DNA from: Gammaproteobacteria bacterium
GTDB lineage: Bacteria; Pseudomonadota; Gammaproteobacteria; Pseudomonadales; Balneatricaceae
DNA length: 64,000 nucleotides
Assembly: GCA_030748435.1 (NCBI GenBank)
Contig: JASMLZ010000005.1
Span: forward strand, 30,436 to 94,435
Reading direction: 5' to 3'
In this document: positions 8,535-19,127 of the stretch, one piece after another
How positions within the stretch are numbered: the first letter of the stretch is position 1
How the letters are laid out: every line of letters begins with the position of its first letter
The notes under the pieces: generated by a model
Database searches by the model: none
Told to the model about the DNA's origin: nothing
The model's input: the letters and a program-made list of their open reading frames with translations, nothing else
Made by a program: the position numbers and the translations under genes

Positions 8535-10004
8535 CTATATACCCAGTTCTTCCCATATGGCATCCACTCTGGCCTTAACCTCAGCATCCATGGTGATGGG
8601 CTGGCCCCATTCGCGATCCGTTTCACCGGGCCACTTGTTGGTGGCATCCATACCCATCTTTGAACCCAGACCAGAGACAGGCGAAGCGAAGTCCAAATAG
8701 TCGATGGGGGTGTTGCTGATTAAGGTAGTATCTCGCGCTGGATCCATGCGCGTCGTCATAGCCCAAATGACATCATTCCAGTCACGGGCGTTGACATCAT
8801 CGTCGGTTACGATAACAAACTTGGTATACATAAACTGCCGCAGAAAAGACCAAACCCCCATCATCACCCGCTTGGCATGACCAGGATACTGTTTCTTGAT
8901 GGTCACCACGGCCATACGATAAGAACAGCCTTCAGGCGGTAAATAGAAGTCGACTATTTCAGGGAACTGTTTTTGTAAAAGCGGTATAAATACCTCATTC
9001 AGGGCGACCCCCAGCACAGCTGGTTCATCGGGTGGCCGGCCCGTGTAGGTGCTATGGTAAATGGGATCATGGCGATGGGTTATGCGGGTCACGGTGAACA
9101 CCGGAAAGCTGTCCACCTCATTGTAATAGCCCGTATGGTCGCCAAATGGTCCTTCGTCAGCCATATCATCAGGGGCAATATGACCTTCCAGAATATACTC
9201 AGCACTGGCTGGCACCTGCAGATCACAGGTTAGGCATTTGGCTACTTCGGTTTTACCACCACGCAGTAAACCGGCAAAGGCATATTCGCTCAAACTATCC
9301 GGCACTGGTGTGACAGCACCCAAAATAGTGGCTGGGTCAGCACCCAAAGCAACAGCCACAGGAAAGGGTTCGCCTGGATGCTGTCGCTGCCAATCACGCA
9401 AGTCCAGTGCGCCACCACGATGGGATAACCAGCGCATAATCAGGCGGTTTTTGCCAATCACCTGCTGGCGATAAATTCCCAAATTCTGCCGCGCTTTATG
9501 CGGGCCTCGGGTTATCACTAACGGCCAGGTTACCAAGGGGCCAGCATCACCCGGCCAACAGGTTTGGATGGGCAGTTGTGACAAGTCAACAGCATCACCC
9601 TCCAATACCACTTGCTGACAAGCCGGGCGTGTGACCAGCTTGGGCCCCATATTTAATACCTGCTTATACAGGGGCAACTTGTCGAGGGCGTCTTTAAACC
9701 CCTTGGGGGGCTCAGGCTCTTTCAGGGTAGCCAACAGCTTACCAATATCACGCAAACTGCTCACAGCTTCAGCGCCCATACCCATAGCTACCCGTTTTGG
9801 CGTGCCAAACAGGTTAGCCAAAACTGGCACAGTATAGCCTTTGGGGTTCTCGAACAGCAGTGCGGGCCCTTCGGCCCGCAGGGTACGATCACAGATTTCG
9901 GTCATTTCCAGATAGGGATCAACAGGTGTTTGAATACGTTTCAATTCACCCTGTTGCTCAAGGGTAGCGATAAAATCGCGCAGGTCCTTATATTTTAGTG
10001 TCAT
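8535..10004 (-). CDS. ubiD: 4-hydroxy-3-polyprenylbenzoate decarboxylase UbiD
   Basis: UbiD removes the carboxyl group of the polyprenyl-4-hydroxybenzoate intermediate of ubiquinone synthesis, using prenylated FMN made by UbiX. The protein is full length (489 aa from [11 protein letters not shown], the conserved N-terminus; a further in-frame Met lies four codons upstream). Recognisable blocks include [39 protein letters not shown] in the prFMN-binding region, and [19 protein letters not shown] with the catalytic acidic residues. It follows rho on the same strand with an 18-nt gap. Neither ubiX nor other ubi genes are nearby. Confidence 0.95.
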   Translation of the reverse strand: MTLKYKDLRDFIATLEQQGELKRIQTPVDPYLEMTEICDRTLRAEGPALLFENPKGYTVPVLANLFGTPKRVAMGMGAEAVSSLRDIGKLLATLKEPEPPKGFKDALDKLPLYKQVLNMGPKLVTRPACQQVVLEGDAVDLSQLPIQTCWPGDAGPLVTWPLVITRGPHKARQNLGIYRQQVIGKNRLIMRWLSHRGGALDLRDWQRQHPGEPFPVAVALGADPATILGAVTPVPDSLSEYAFAGLLRGGKTEVAKCLTCDLQVPASAEYILEGHIAPDDMADEGPFGDHTGYYNEVDSFPVFTVTRITHRHDPIYHSTYTGRPPDEPAVLGVALNEVFIPLLQKQFPEIVDFYLPPEGCSYRMAVVTIKKQYPGHAKRVMMGVWSFLRQFMYTKFVIVTDDDVNARDWNDVIWAMTTRMDPARDTTLISNTPIDYLDFASPVSGLGSKMGMDATNKWPGETDREWGQPITMDAEVKARVDAIWEELGI

Positions 10005-10022
10005 GACCGGAATCAATAAGGG

Positions 10023-11282
10023 TTATTTACGCTTCATGGACATAAAGAACTCTTCATTGGTCTTAAAGTCTTTCAACTTGTCAATCAAGAATTCAGTAGC
10101 GGCCACATCTTCCATTGGGTCCAGCAATTTACGTAAAATCCACATGCGTTGCAGTTCATCTTCACGGGTCAAGAGTTCTTCACGACGCGTCGAAGACTTG
10201 CGAATATTGATGGCCGGGAAAACACGTTTTTCGGCAATACGGCGATCCAGATGCACTTCCGAGTTACCCGTACCTTTAAATTCTTCAAAGATAACTTCGT
10301 CCATCTTGGATCCGGTTTCCGTTAGCGCTGTGGCAATAATAGTCAGGCTGCCCCCTTCTTCAATATTACGGGCAGCACCAAAGAAACGTTTGGGACGTTC
10401 CAGAGCGTGAGCATCAACACCACCGGTTAACACCTTACCAGAAGAAGGCACTACGGTGTTGTAAGCCCTTGCCAAGCGCGTAATTGAGTCCAAAAGGATA
10501 ACCACATCTTTCCTATGCTCCACCAGACGCTTGGCCTTTTCTACCACCATCTCGGCCACCTGAACGTGACGCGAAGGCGGTTCATCAAAGGTACTGGCAA
10601 CTACTTCACCCCGCACCGAACGACGCATGTCGGTAACTTCTTCCGGGCGCTCATCGATAAGCAAAACGATAAGATAGCAATCGGGATTATTGCGGGTAAT
10701 TGAGTGGGCGATATTTTGCAACATCAGGGTTTTACCAGCCTTGGGTGGCGATACCAGCAAAGCCCGCTGGCCTTTACCCATAGGTGATGTCAGGTCAATA
10801 ACCCGAGCTGTCAAATCTTCGCTGGAGCCATTGCCCAGTTGCATATGCAGGCGTTCTTGAGCAAACAGGGGTGTCAGGTTTTCAAACAATATTTTGTTTT
10901 TCGCTTGCTCTGGCGGCCCATAGTTAATATTGGCTACCTTTAGCAAGGCAAAATAACGCTCCCCATCTTTGGGGGGACGAATTTTACCGTCAATACTGTC
11001 GCCAGTACGCAGATTAAAACGACGAATTTGCGATGGTGATACATAAATATCATCCGGACCCGCCAAATAAGAAGAATCGGCCGAGCGCAGAAAGCCAAAG
11101 CCATCCTGCAGGATTTCTAATACCCCTTGACCATAGATGTCTTCACCACTTTTGGCATGGCGTTTAAGGATGCTGAAGATAACGTCTTGCTTACGAGAGC
11201 GAGCGAGGTTATCAAGGCCCATTGTTTTTGCTATGTCTAGCAATTCGGGCATGGATTTCTTTTTTAGTTCGGTAAGATTCAT
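10023..11282 (-). CDS. rho: Transcription termination factor Rho
   Basis: Hexameric RNA-dependent ATPase that ends transcription at Rho-dependent sites. The start was moved to the ATG at 11282 because [11 protein letters not shown] matches the E. coli N-terminus and gives exactly the E. coli length of 419 aa. The RNA-binding domain carries the RNP1-like GFGFLRS at 61-67. The ATPase core has Walker A PPKAGKT near 180 and [10 protein letters not shown], and the secondary RNA site is in the [13 protein letters not shown] region. It is close to identical to enterobacterial Rho over long stretches. The 213 nt between it and hemY hold its leader, where Rho autoregulation would be expected. Confidence 0.97.
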   Translation of the reverse strand: MNLTELKKKSMPELLDIAKTMGLDNLARSRKQDVIFSILKRHAKSGEDIYGQGVLEILQDGFGFLRSADSSYLAGPDDIYVSPSQIRRFNLRTGDSIDGKIRPPKDGERYFALLKVANINYGPPEQAKNKILFENLTPLFAQERLHMQLGNGSSEDLTARVIDLTSPMGKGQRALLVSPPKAGKTLMLQNIAHSITRNNPDCYLIVLLIDERPEEVTDMRRSVRGEVVASTFDEPPSRHVQVAEMVVEKAKRLVEHRKDVVILLDSITRLARAYNTVVPSSGKVLTGGVDAHALERPKRFFGAARNIEEGGSLTIIATALTETGSKMDEVIFEEFKGTGNSEVHLDRRIAEKRVFPAINIRKSSTRREELLTREDELQRMWILRKLLDPMEDVAATEFLIDKLKDFKTNEEFFMSMKRK

Positions 11283-11495
11283 AATATATTGGCGCCAGAC
11301 AGGCAAAGAAAATAAAGCGATTAGAGTTTAATAACTATTGTATATATGATTTCGCGATGACGGGTGTCATTGGGAGAAAATAGACGTTCCGCACGTCTCG
11401 GTTAGAGTTTGTCGGATTCATGCCCTAATGTCAATGTTTCAAACCTGCGCCAAGTCACTTTTTTGCCGCCCTAGCCAACAATAGCCCCTAGAACA

Positions 11496-12686
11496 TCAAA
11501 AAACACTGGCTAAACGGTAATGCTCTAAAGCCACATCCAATTGTCCCAACTGCTGTTCCAAACGGGCCAGTTCTGCATGGGCCTCTTTACTGGCCTGCAA
11601 TTGTATACTGGCACGCAGATAGTCTCTGGCCTTACCCCATAACTCCAAACGCCGGCACAAGCGTCCCAATGTCAACTGCAACGCGGCACTTTGCCGGGCT
11701 TGTAATTGCCAAGTTTCAGCCTGTCTGAGCGCCTGCTCCACATTGGTCATTGGCAAGTGGGCATATTCCAATACCAAAGCATCATCCCATTGCTGCTGCA
11801 AACTACTCTCAATAAATTCGGCTGTGCTTTGCGCTGGCTTACCTTCCGCCTGCCCCATAGCCTGCACCAGGGCTAAACGACAACCACTGGATTGCTGCAC
11901 TGCCGATGGTGCCTTACGCCATAATTGCAGTAATTGCTCAACCCCATCCGAGCCTGGCTTCAGGTGTGCAAAAGCCTGACTATAGGCCTTTTGCTGTTGT
12001 TGTGCCAGCACCTCAGCTGGCATCTGTTTGGCACTGTCGATAGCCTGTAGCAAGGCAATCACATCAGTCCAGCGATGCAAACCCTGCAATAACTCCAGCA
12101 GCATTTCATTGGCTTGACCATGGCGTTTATCTTTGGCAGTAATCTGTTGTAGTGGCTGCAATGCGGCCTCTGCATCACCTTGCTGGATAAAGATGCGGGC
12201 TTGCGTCAACCCTACCAATGCGGCAGCCTCAGGCATAGATGTTAATAGCTGTTGCAAACGGGCCTGGGCCTGGTCAAATTGCCCCAACCGGGCCTCCGCC
12301 TCGGCCAAAGCCGGGATCACAACCAAGGGCTGGCTAGTGTTGGCTACCAAACCAGCCAGCTTTTCCACGGCTCGACCATACTGACCATTGGCTAAAGCCA
12401 AAAGGCCATGGCGCGTTTGTCGCTGCATGCGGCGCAGCTTGCCTTCGGCTGACCAACGTAATAAGAATTGCCAGGGCGCCTGCACGGAAAACAACACCCG
12501 CAATACCAAATACAGACTGACAAAGGCGATCAAGATTAATACCAAACCGACCCAGAGGCTCATTTCTACCGTGGTCTCACGCCAAGCCAACAATATATAG
12601 CCAGGGTCCAGCTGCATCATGGCGCCCAACCAGGCACCAGCGATCACCAGCAACAAGAATAACAGCAGCCACCATCGTATACGCAT
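11496..12686 (-). CDS. hemY: HemY family protein, heme-operon TPR membrane protein
   Basis: Last gene of the hemC-hemD-hemX-hemY operon. From the ATG at 12686 (MRIRWWLLLFLL, preceded by an AGGGAGA ribosome-binding site and 4 nt after the hemX stop) it encodes 396 aa. Two membrane segments lie at about 5-23 and 44-66, and the rest is an alpha-helical TPR-like region (AEAEARLGQFDQAQARLQQL and similar repeats). HemY is thought to be an accessory factor that coordinates heme-synthesis enzymes at the membrane; it is not the Bacillus protoporphyrinogen oxidase of the same name. Confidence 0.9.
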   Translation of the reverse strand: MRIRWWLLLFLLLVIAGAWLGAMMQLDPGYILLAWRETTVEMSLWVGLVLILIAFVSLYLVLRVLFSVQAPWQFLLRWSAEGKLRRMQRQTRHGLLALANGQYGRAVEKLAGLVANTSQPLVVIPALAEAEARLGQFDQAQARLQQLLTSMPEAAALVGLTQARIFIQQGDAEAALQPLQQITAKDKRHGQANEMLLELLQGLHRWTDVIALLQAIDSAKQMPAEVLAQQQQKAYSQAFAHLKPGSDGVEQLLQLWRKAPSAVQQSSGCRLALVQAMGQAEGKPAQSTAEFIESSLQQQWDDALVLEYAHLPMTNVEQALRQAETWQLQARQSAALQLTLGRLCRRLELWGKARDYLRASIQLQASKEAHAELARLEQQLGQLDVALEHYRLASVF

Positions 12687-12690
12687 ATAA

Positions 12691-13923
12691 CTAGTCTCCC
12701 TGCTGGGCATGAATCGCCGCCTGCAAATCCTGCAATGCATATAAAGAGCTACTAATATCCGGCATTTGTATCAGCAGTTGTATCTGGCTCAACTGTGCCA
12801 CTTGGCTACTCATGGCACTAACAACAGGGTCGGTACTGCGGTAGTAGTCACGTAATATACGCGCCACCTGTTGCAGGGATGACTGGTAAATCCCTGATTG
12901 ACCACGTACTAGTGCCGCTTGGGCCTGGGTCAATGACAATTGCAGGCGCATCCGTAACAAGGCTTCAATATCGGGGGTTAGCAACAGTTGGTCGGCATTG
13001 GTACGTTCCTGTATGCGTACCAGTACTTTCAATTCCTGCCAGGTATTATGCAATATGTCCCCTGCCGTCTGCCAAGCCTTTTGATCCCAGCTTAGAGCAA
13101 CTTCGGGTTGTACTGCAATCGTTTCTGCAACCGGCTCCTGCACCAACACACTAGTGGCCGTTGGTGCTATATAAGCCAACCCGGATGATTGCTCCAATAG
13201 GCCCGCCAAGCGCGCATACAGACCTTCCACATCAGCCACAGACACCGCTGTGAGGGCGCCAATATCCTTGGCAATCGCTTGCCGCACACCATAACTTCCC
13301 AGCTGTTCGCTGGTGCGCATTATTTCATCAGCAGCCTGCAACAGGGCTACCGCTGCGGCCGGGTTCTGCTCCATAGCCAAGCGCTGGTTGGCTAAACGTA
13401 ACAGGTATTCTGCTTCCGCCAATTCCCATTTAGGCAATTGCTGCTGTTGCTCGCTTTGGGCTTGGGCCATTTGTTGCAAGGCTTGTTGTAAGGCCTCTTC
13501 CATAGCCTGCTGTTGCGCTAACAAAGCTTGCCTTTGTTGCTGCCAGTTAGCTTGCAATGTCGCCACCTCAGACCCAGCCAGAGTGACTTTATTAGCTAGT
13601 GATTGCTGTGCTGCGAACTGAGTTTGATTATCCTGATCAAGGTTTTTTATTTGCTGACCCGTTAACCAGCTTTGATAGGCTGCGTAAGCCGCAAACAACA
13701 GGGCAACCAAGGCCACAAATCCAGCCATACGACCACCCTTGGCAGGGGCAGGCCGAGCACCAGCGGCAGACTTAGGTGCAGTTTTATGGGCAGCAGGTTT
13801 TTTAGTTGTTGCTGCAGGCGCTGGCTTACTGGCCTTGCCAGCGCTGACTGCGGCCACCTTAGTTTCTTTAGCTTGCCCGCCAGAACCAGCTTGGGTGCCC
13901 TTGGTATCCTGTTTGTCGGTCAT
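12691..13923 (-). CDS. hemX: HemX family protein
   Basis: Protein of 410 aa in the heme operon. The N-terminus (1-65) is a low-complexity Lys/Ala/Pro cytoplasmic tail, followed by one membrane helix at about 66-83, a Gln-rich coiled coil (about 90-155) and a helical periplasmic domain of the HemX/DUF513 type. It was once annotated as uroporphyrinogen-III C-methyltransferase, but it lacks a SAM-dependent methyltransferase fold and is probably a structural or regulatory partner of HemY and HemD. It lies 15 nt downstream of hemD. Confidence 0.9.
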   Translation of the reverse strand: MTDKQDTKGTQAGSGGQAKETKVAAVSAGKASKPAPAATTKKPAAHKTAPKSAAGARPAPAKGGRMAGFVALVALLFAAYAAYQSWLTGQQIKNLDQDNQTQFAAQQSLANKVTLAGSEVATLQANWQQQRQALLAQQQAMEEALQQALQQMAQAQSEQQQQLPKWELAEAEYLLRLANQRLAMEQNPAAAVALLQAADEIMRTSEQLGSYGVRQAIAKDIGALTAVSVADVEGLYARLAGLLEQSSGLAYIAPTATSVLVQEPVAETIAVQPEVALSWDQKAWQTAGDILHNTWQELKVLVRIQERTNADQLLLTPDIEALLRMRLQLSLTQAQAALVRGQSGIYQSSLQQVARILRDYYRSTDPVVSAMSSQVAQLSQIQLLIQMPDISSSLYALQDLQAAIHAQQGD

Positions 13924-13938
13924 ACTTGCGGTATCCTG

Positions 13939-14706
13939 TTATTGCGAGTTTAGCTGATTGAGAGTATGACATATTGCCTGGTCACTGGCACCTGCACTCA
14001 GCAAACACTGACGATAACCCAATTGTTGCGCCATAACCAGCACTCTTTGACTGGGCACCAATAGGCGTGTTGTGTTGCCCGCGCGATCCACCAGATCCCC
14101 CAAGCCGGCATCAAAATTAAGCAGAGTCTCGCCGCTTTGCAAAACTACGACTTGTGGCGCAAAGGCCTCCACCTGTAACCTGTCTGCGACCGTTAGTTGC
14201 GGCGCCTGACGCTGGTAACATTGGGCATAATCAACCACTGCCCCTTGCTCACGCAAAGCGGTAGCCAGAGTTTCACGGCCGCCAAGTCCGCGCACGATTA
14301 ACACCTTATCACCAATGGCTACTTTTGGCAGCAGACTCTGCAGCAAAGCTTCACTGGTATCCGCCAGAGGTGATCTTTGTACACTTGGCAACTGCGCCGC
14401 CTGTAACAAGCCACAAGTGGTGCTGCCCATCCCCCAAAAGGTTTGGGCCACAGGCCATTGGGGCCAATAGTTTTCAATAAGTGGCAAAAAGCTGGCAGCG
14501 GCATTGGTACTCACCACAACCACATGGGCATAGGCATCCAAATTCATGGCCAGATACTGGTTGGTTTTACCCTGTGCTGAAATACTGCTTACCGGCACAA
14601 TTTCCAAACACGGCATAGCCAGTACCTGATGTCCCTCAGCGACCATGGCAGCCATGGTAGAAGAAGCTTGCGCATGTGGTCTGGTTACCAAAACCCGTAA
14701 ACTCAT
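13939..14706 (-). CDS. hemD: Uroporphyrinogen-III synthase HemD
   Basis: HemD cyclises hydroxymethylbilane with inversion of ring D. The sequence is typically poorly conserved. The 255-aa length, the N-terminal VLVTRPHAQASSTMAAM, the VVVVSTNAAASFL strand-turn, LIVRGLGGRETLATALREQGA and the C-terminal RVLVMAQQLGYRQ region fit the family, and its place directly after hemC (17-nt gap) and before hemX settles the call. Confidence 0.93.
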   Translation of the reverse strand: MSLRVLVTRPHAQASSTMAAMVAEGHQVLAMPCLEIVPVSSISAQGKTNQYLAMNLDAYAHVVVVSTNAAASFLPLIENYWPQWPVAQTFWGMGSTTCGLLQAAQLPSVQRSPLADTSEALLQSLLPKVAIGDKVLIVRGLGGRETLATALREQGAVVDYAQCYQRQAPQLTVADRLQVEAFAPQVVVLQSGETLLNFDAGLGDLVDRAGNTTRLLVPSQRVLVMAQQLGYRQCLLSAGASDQAICHTLNQLNSQ

Positions 14707-14723
14707 ACGCTATAAGGCTCGCT

Positions 14724-15650
14724 TTAGCTGGCTGCGTAGACTGCAGCCAAAATGGCGCCGGCACCCTGATCCAGCAACATTTCAGCAACTTGAATGCCCA
14801 ACTGTTCTGCTTGGCGACGGGGCCCAGTAACTTCAGCCCGCAGCACGGTCTTACCGCTCAGATCGCCAACCAGCCCACGCAAATACAAATCATCCCCCTG
14901 CAGTTCAGCAAAACAGGCAATAGGCACCTGACAACCACCTTCCAAACGCCGGTTCAAAGCCCGTTCAGCAATCACCCGATCAGCCGTGTCCTGATGATGC
15001 AATGGCGCCAACAAAGCCCGCGTGCGAGCATCATCTGTACGGCACTCAACCCCAACCGCACCTTGGCCACCTGCAGGTAAACTAAGTGCAACAGGCAAAC
15101 GACTACGGATACGCTGGTCAAACTTTAAACGCAGCAACCCTGCACTGGCTAGAATAATGGCATCATAATCACCAGCATCCAGTTTGGCCAGACGGGTATT
15201 TACATTGCCACGCAAATCCAGCAAGGTCAGGTCCGGGCGTGCCGCCTTAATCTGCAACTGTCGACGCAGACTCGAAGTACCCACACGTGCTCCCTGTGGC
15301 AATTCATCCAGACTGGCATAATGATTGGAAACAAAAGCATCCGTAGGGTCTTCACGCTCACAAATAATGGCCAAACCTAGACCATCGGGGAATTCCATAG
15401 GCACATCTTTCATGGAGTGCACAGCAATATCAGCACGCCCATCCAACATGGCTTGTTCCAACTCCTTGACAAACAGGCCCTTACCACCAACCTTAGCCAA
15501 GGGCACATCCAAAATGATGTCACCTTTGGTCTTCATACCCAACAATTCTACCTGTAAGCCAGGATGATGATGCTCTAATTCAGATTTAATAAATTCGGCC
15601 TGCCACAGGGCCAATTGGCTTTCGCGGGTTGCGATACGCAAGGTGGTCAT
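14724..15650 (-). CDS. hemC: Porphobilinogen deaminase (hydroxymethylbilane synthase) HemC
   Basis: HemC polymerises four porphobilinogens into hydroxymethylbilane. The start at 15650 ([18 protein letters not shown]) has an AGGA ribosome-binding site and gives 308 aa, the normal length. Motifs: [18 protein letters not shown] with the catalytic region at about 79-84, [10 protein letters not shown] for substrate binding, [12 protein letters not shown], and Cys240 in NRRLEGGC, the attachment point of the dipyrromethane cofactor. It is the first gene of the hemCDXY operon and is divergent from the DUF423 gene. Confidence 0.97.
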   Translation of the reverse strand: MTTLRIATRESQLALWQAEFIKSELEHHHPGLQVELLGMKTKGDIILDVPLAKVGGKGLFVKELEQAMLDGRADIAVHSMKDVPMEFPDGLGLAIICEREDPTDAFVSNHYASLDELPQGARVGTSSLRRQLQIKAARPDLTLLDLRGNVNTRLAKLDAGDYDAIILASAGLLRLKFDQRIRSRLPVALSLPAGGQGAVGVECRTDDARTRALLAPLHHQDTADRVIAERALNRRLEGGCQVPIACFAELQGDDLYLRGLVGDLSGKTVLRAEVTGPRRQAEQLGIQVAEMLLDQGAGAILAAVYAAS

Positions 15651-15783
15651 AAGAATCCTGTTATCTAAATACTTCAAACTGATCACAGTTTACCAAATTC
15701 ATATCACAATGGCCCCTGTTAGCGACTATTTTATTGATCTCAATGTGGGGTAAAATAGGCGCTCAATGAGGATATCAACCACT

Positions 15784-16173
15784 ATGCCATCAACCTATCA
15801 ACGCTATCTCACTCTAGCCGCCATTTTAGCTGGCTTGGCTGTTGCTCTGGGGGCATTTGCCGCCCATATTCTAAAGCCCCTGCTGGAGCCGCGTTTATTG
15901 GCTGCCTTTACCACAGGCAGTGAATATCAGATGACTCATGCTCTGGGTCTATTAGCTGCGGCCTGGATAGGCCAACATCACCCAAACAACATCTGGTTTG
16001 TCCGTGCCATGCGGTGCTTTGCCGCTGGTATTTTGTTATTTAGCGGTAGCCTCTATATGCTGAGCCTAACCGGCGTCAATCAACTGGGCATGATTACACC
16101 ACTGGGAGGTATTTGTATGATATCCGCCTGGAGCTTTTTGGCCCTAGCCTTTTACACTAATAGTAAGCACTAA
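15784..16173 (+). CDS. DUF423 family inner-membrane protein, YgdD-like
   Basis: Protein of about 129 aa (start [13 protein letters not shown] chosen by alignment with recalled E. coli YgdD; an ATG six codons upstream is possible). It has four membrane segments. The signatures [12 protein letters not shown] near the N-terminus, [28 protein letters not shown] and [12 protein letters not shown] are typical of DUF423. The function is unknown. It is divergent from hemC and ends 4 nt before trmB, so the two are probably co-transcribed. Confidence 0.88.
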   Translation: MPSTYQRYLTLAAILAGLAVALGAFAAHILKPLLEPRLLAAFTTGSEYQMTHALGLLAAAWIGQHHPNNIWFVRAMRCFAAGILLFSGSLYMLSLTGVNQLGMITPLGGICMISAWSFLALAFYTNSKH

Positions 16174-16177
16174 CTAT

Positions 16178-16885
16178 ATGCATGATATTAACGATCACAC
16201 TCAACACCCTCGGCGCATTCGCAGCTTTGTCAAACGTGCCGGCCGTATGACCCCAGGCCAACAACATGCTTTGGAAAATTTGTGGCCAGTCTATGGTCTG
16301 GAGCTAAGCCATGGCCAGCTTGATCTGGCTGCCGTATTTGGCAACCACAATCCGGTAATAATGGAAATTGGATTTGGTATGGGTGACTCATTGATTACCA
16401 TGGCTAAGACCATGCCCGAAAATAATTACCTTGGTATCGAAGTTCATCAGCCCGGAGTTGGCCGTTTGTTAAACAACGCCCATAGCGCCCACTTGACCAA
16501 TCTTAAAGTGTTTTGTGATGATGCTATCGAAGTGATGGCCCAGTGTATTCCTGACCATAGTCTGGCCGGGGTACAGCTATTCTTTCCTGATCCATGGCAC
16601 AAGAAAAAGCACAACAAACGCCGTATTGTACAATCCAAATTTGCCCAGAATATACGCCAAAAGCTGGTTCCGGGTGGCTTCTTTCATATGGCCACAGACT
16701 GGCAACCCTATGCGGAGCATATGTTGGAGATAATGGAAGCCGCTCCCGGTTATCGTAACCAGGCTGGCACCGGGCACTACTCACCGCAGCCAGATTTCAG
16801 ACCTGTCACTAAATTTCAAAAGCGCGGTGAAGGCAAGGGTCATGGCGTGTGGGATTTGATCTATCAGACCATCGCTGATGAATAG
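16178..16885 (+). CDS. trmB: tRNA (guanine-N7-)-methyltransferase TrmB
   Basis: TrmB methylates G46 in the tRNA variable loop using SAM. Full length at 235 aa: an N-terminal [14 protein letters not shown] segment, the SAM-binding [37 protein letters not shown] with the catalytic Asp and the basic tRNA-binding run, and [14 protein letters not shown]. It starts 4 nt after the DUF423 stop. Confidence 0.96.
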   Translation: MHDINDHTQHPRRIRSFVKRAGRMTPGQQHALENLWPVYGLELSHGQLDLAAVFGNHNPVIMEIGFGMGDSLITMAKTMPENNYLGIEVHQPGVGRLLNNAHSAHLTNLKVFCDDAIEVMAQCIPDHSLAGVQLFFPDPWHKKKHNKRRIVQSKFAQNIRQKLVPGGFFHMATDWQPYAEHMLEIMEAAPGYRNQAGTGHYSPQPDFRPVTKFQKRGEGKGHGVWDLIYQTIADE

Positions 16886-17342
16886 GCAATGACGCAAGTA
16901 CACACGAGATTACTGCCTTGATCGGTTTGGAGATGGTATTGCTCTGACCATCCTCACACGTTGCCACCAGAGCGCCCCAAAAAAACCAGCCCGACCCTTC
17001 GTAGAGTCGTCTATTCAACGGATAGAGCATAAACGCAAGCCCTACACCACACTACCAACCTTCACAGCATGCCGATGGGGTAACCTGCATACAGCGAACC
17101 GTGCGCTAGGCAGTTTGCTGCCAAACGGCACAAAACAGGATTGATTTTGAATGACCGCAAAATGAAAAAAAGTATTCCTAAAATAGAAAATATGATTTTA
17201 GTGCTAAAAGGTATTCATAATTTCTGATAAGATATCTAATATCAGGGGCAAATAGGTGCTTTATTCTTTCTACACCCATACGAAATAACATCTAACGATG
17301 GTCCCGAAAAATAAAAACTTTCAAATTCCTTTAGAGGTTACT
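16886..17342. other. Gene-free region upstream of the AT-rich oxidoreductase gene
   Basis: No convincing gene was found in these ~457 bp. The first ~270 bp resemble the surrounding chromosome in composition. From about 17150 the sequence becomes strongly AT-rich and continues so into the following gene, suggesting one edge of a transferred segment. The region includes an inverted repeat at 17224-17245. Confidence 0.5.
17224..17245. promoter_or_regulatory. Inverted repeat, possible operator
   Basis: CTGATA at 17224-17229 and TATCAG at 17240-17245 form a 22-bp imperfect palindrome with the self-complementary AGATATCT in its centre. It lies about 100 bp upstream of the AT-rich oxidoreductase gene, where an operator could be. 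No regulator is encoded next to it, and AT-rich DNA yields such repeats by chance. Confidence 0.3.
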
Positions 17343-18779
17343 ATGTCGTTTATTGATGTTCACAGTGAAGATGATTTCAAAAGCCCAAAAACAACCGAAA
17401 AAAAAAATAAATTCGAAGAAAAAAAACCTAATCAAGAAATTATTTTAGAAACTTATAAAAAAGTAGAACTCCCAGAGCAAGATAGTACTCACCATCGAAT
17501 TTGGAAGCACCATCATTTATCTCACTACAATCGATTATTATTTCTTGCCACGATAAGTAATTTAATTTTCTTAGCACTAGGATTATTAATATGGCAGTGG
17601 TGGACAGAAGATGGAATAGCATTACGCCAAATATCAACCATGGTAGTACTCAACCTTGCAATCGCAGTACTTGTAAGACAACAATATATTGTTAATGGGA
17701 TTTTCTGGCTGTGTATGCGGCCAACATTAGAGTGGCCATTATGGATACGCTGGAATTTAGCAAAGGTTTATCACATTGGCGGACTACATAGTGGTTGTGC
17801 AGCTTCTGCAACTATTTGGTTTGGTATCTTAAGCGCATCATTTACTTATCATTTGGCGCATGATCTACCCGGAATTTCATTACACACCACTTTGCTTGGC
17901 TATAGTTTAGTCGTACTTTTGGTGTGCATTATCATTTTCGCATTACCAAAAATGCGGTCAAAGTATCATAATTGTTTTGAATGCGTGCATCGCTTCGGCG
18001 GCTGGGCAGGCCTCACTCTCACGTGGGCTTTCACTTCATTTTTTATTAACGATCAAAAAGGTGCCGCCTCCCTTTTGTCTGAACTTTTAGAATCAGTTAA
18101 TTTTTGGGTACTATTAATTACTACCTCTAGTGCCATCATTCCTTGGTTACAATTACGCAAAATCCCCGTTAAAGTCTCTACATCATCATCACATGTTGCT
18201 ATTGTAGAAATACCTGAAATAAATAAACCTTTTGTTGGGTCATCAAGCTCTATAAGCCTAAGTCCTATAATCGAATGGCATGCGTTTGCCAATATTACAT
18301 CACCAAGAAAAGAAGGGTATCGACTTGTTATCTCGCGAGCGGGAGACTGGACAGCAAAATTTATTGATAATCCCCCCGAACATGTCTGGGTAAAAGGTAC
18401 CCCCGTAGCAGGTGTAGGCCATGTCAATAAAGTATTCAAACGAATTGTATGGGTCGCAACGGGTAGTGGTATAGGGCCTATTTTGGCACATTTACTACAT
18501 AAGAAACGCCCTGGCTATTTAATTTGGTCAACCCGCACCCCAAGACAAACCTATGGTAATGAACTCGTTGACGAAATCCTTTGTGTACAACCTGACGCAA
18601 CCATTTGGGATACGACCAAATACGAAAAACCGGACATGGTGAAGCTTGCCTACGTTGCCTACACAGCATTTAACGCGGAAGCTGTTGTATGTATCTCGAA
18701 TCAAAAACTGACTCGAGCAGTCGTTTACGGCATGGAGAGCCGTGGCATTCCTGCGTTTGGAGCAATTTGGGATTCATGA
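17343..18779 (+). CDS. Membrane flavo-oxidoreductase, TmpA/ferric-reductase-like
   Basis: The start at 17343 has an AGAGG ribosome-binding site 5 nt upstream; the longer frame from 17298 has none. The 478-aa protein has a polar Lys-rich N-terminus (1-50), about six membrane helices (about 64-86, 96-118, 150-170, 184-201, 218-236, 252-270) with His residues that could hold heme (H144, H149, H216), then a ferredoxin-reductase-like region with EWHAF at 311-315, and a nucleotide-binding segment ATGSGIGP at 372-379. This resembles the TmpA group of membrane flavoproteins described in Aspergillus, which also has bacterial members. The gene is markedly richer in A and T than its neighbours and no partner gene is beside it, so acquisition by transfer is likely. 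Electron donor and acceptor are unknown. Confidence 0.7.
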   Translation: MSFIDVHSEDDFKSPKTTEKKNKFEEKKPNQEIILETYKKVELPEQDSTHHRIWKHHHLSHYNRLLFLATISNLIFLALGLLIWQWWTEDGIALRQISTMVVLNLAIAVLVRQQYIVNGIFWLCMRPTLEWPLWIRWNLAKVYHIGGLHSGCAASATIWFGILSASFTYHLAHDLPGISLHTTLLGYSLVVLLVCIIIFALPKMRSKYHNCFECVHRFGGWAGLTLTWAFTSFFINDQKGAASLLSELLESVNFWVLLITTSSAIIPWLQLRKIPVKVSTSSSHVAIVEIPEINKPFVGSSSSISLSPIIEWHAFANITSPRKEGYRLVISRAGDWTAKFIDNPPEHVWVKGTPVAGVGHVNKVFKRIVWVATGSGIGPILAHLLHKKRPGYLIWSTRTPRQTYGNELVDEILCVQPDATIWDTTKYEKPDMVKLAYVAYTAFNAEAVVCISNQKLTRAVVYGMESRGIPAFGAIWDS

Positions 18780-19127
18780 TTGGATTAAACTTTTAACCCC
18801 TAACAATGTCAGATGAGCATCTTGAACTGACGACCTGCATAGTGTTTATCACAAGAAAACGTTGTTGGCTAGGACATAGCGAACCTTCCCAACAAGATAC
18901 ATTTTTTCTGGACGCACTGGACATCAGCATTTGGGAATAGGGCATGGAACAAGAATGGAATACCTGTTGGCAGATTGATATGCCAGACGCCTCAGTATTT
19001 GAGGCGTCTTTCACCCGATCAAAGCATTAATTATATTCCTGGCGAACAACTCATTAACTATCAAGAGCTTTCTTTACAATACATTAAGAGAAACCAAAGA
19101 GCGGAACCGATGTTCCGCTATATAAAG
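18780..19127. other. Gene-free region between the oxidoreductase and hemE
   Basis: About 350 bp without a supported gene. A 44-codon plus-strand frame (18806-18940, MSDEHLELTTCIVFITRK...) follows the oxidoreductase, but it has no ribosome-binding site and no recognised similarity; it might be a remnant of transferred DNA. A terminator-like hairpin lies at 18985-19011, after which the sequence leads to the 3' end of hemE on the other strand. Confidence 0.4.
18985..19011 (+). terminator. Terminator-like hairpin downstream of the oxidoreductase gene
   Basis: A perfect 10-bp stem, AGACGCCTCA paired with TGAGGCGTCT, with a 5-nt loop, followed by TT and then C. The stem is strong but the U-tract is short, so efficiency is uncertain. 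It could serve the plus-strand oxidoreductase transcript or, in the other direction, an unseen minus-strand transcript. Confidence 0.5.

Noticed and set aside
18806..18940. 44-codon frame after the oxidoreductase gene
   Set aside because: No ribosome-binding site, no recognisable family and no conservation evidence; kept only as a note in the gap description.
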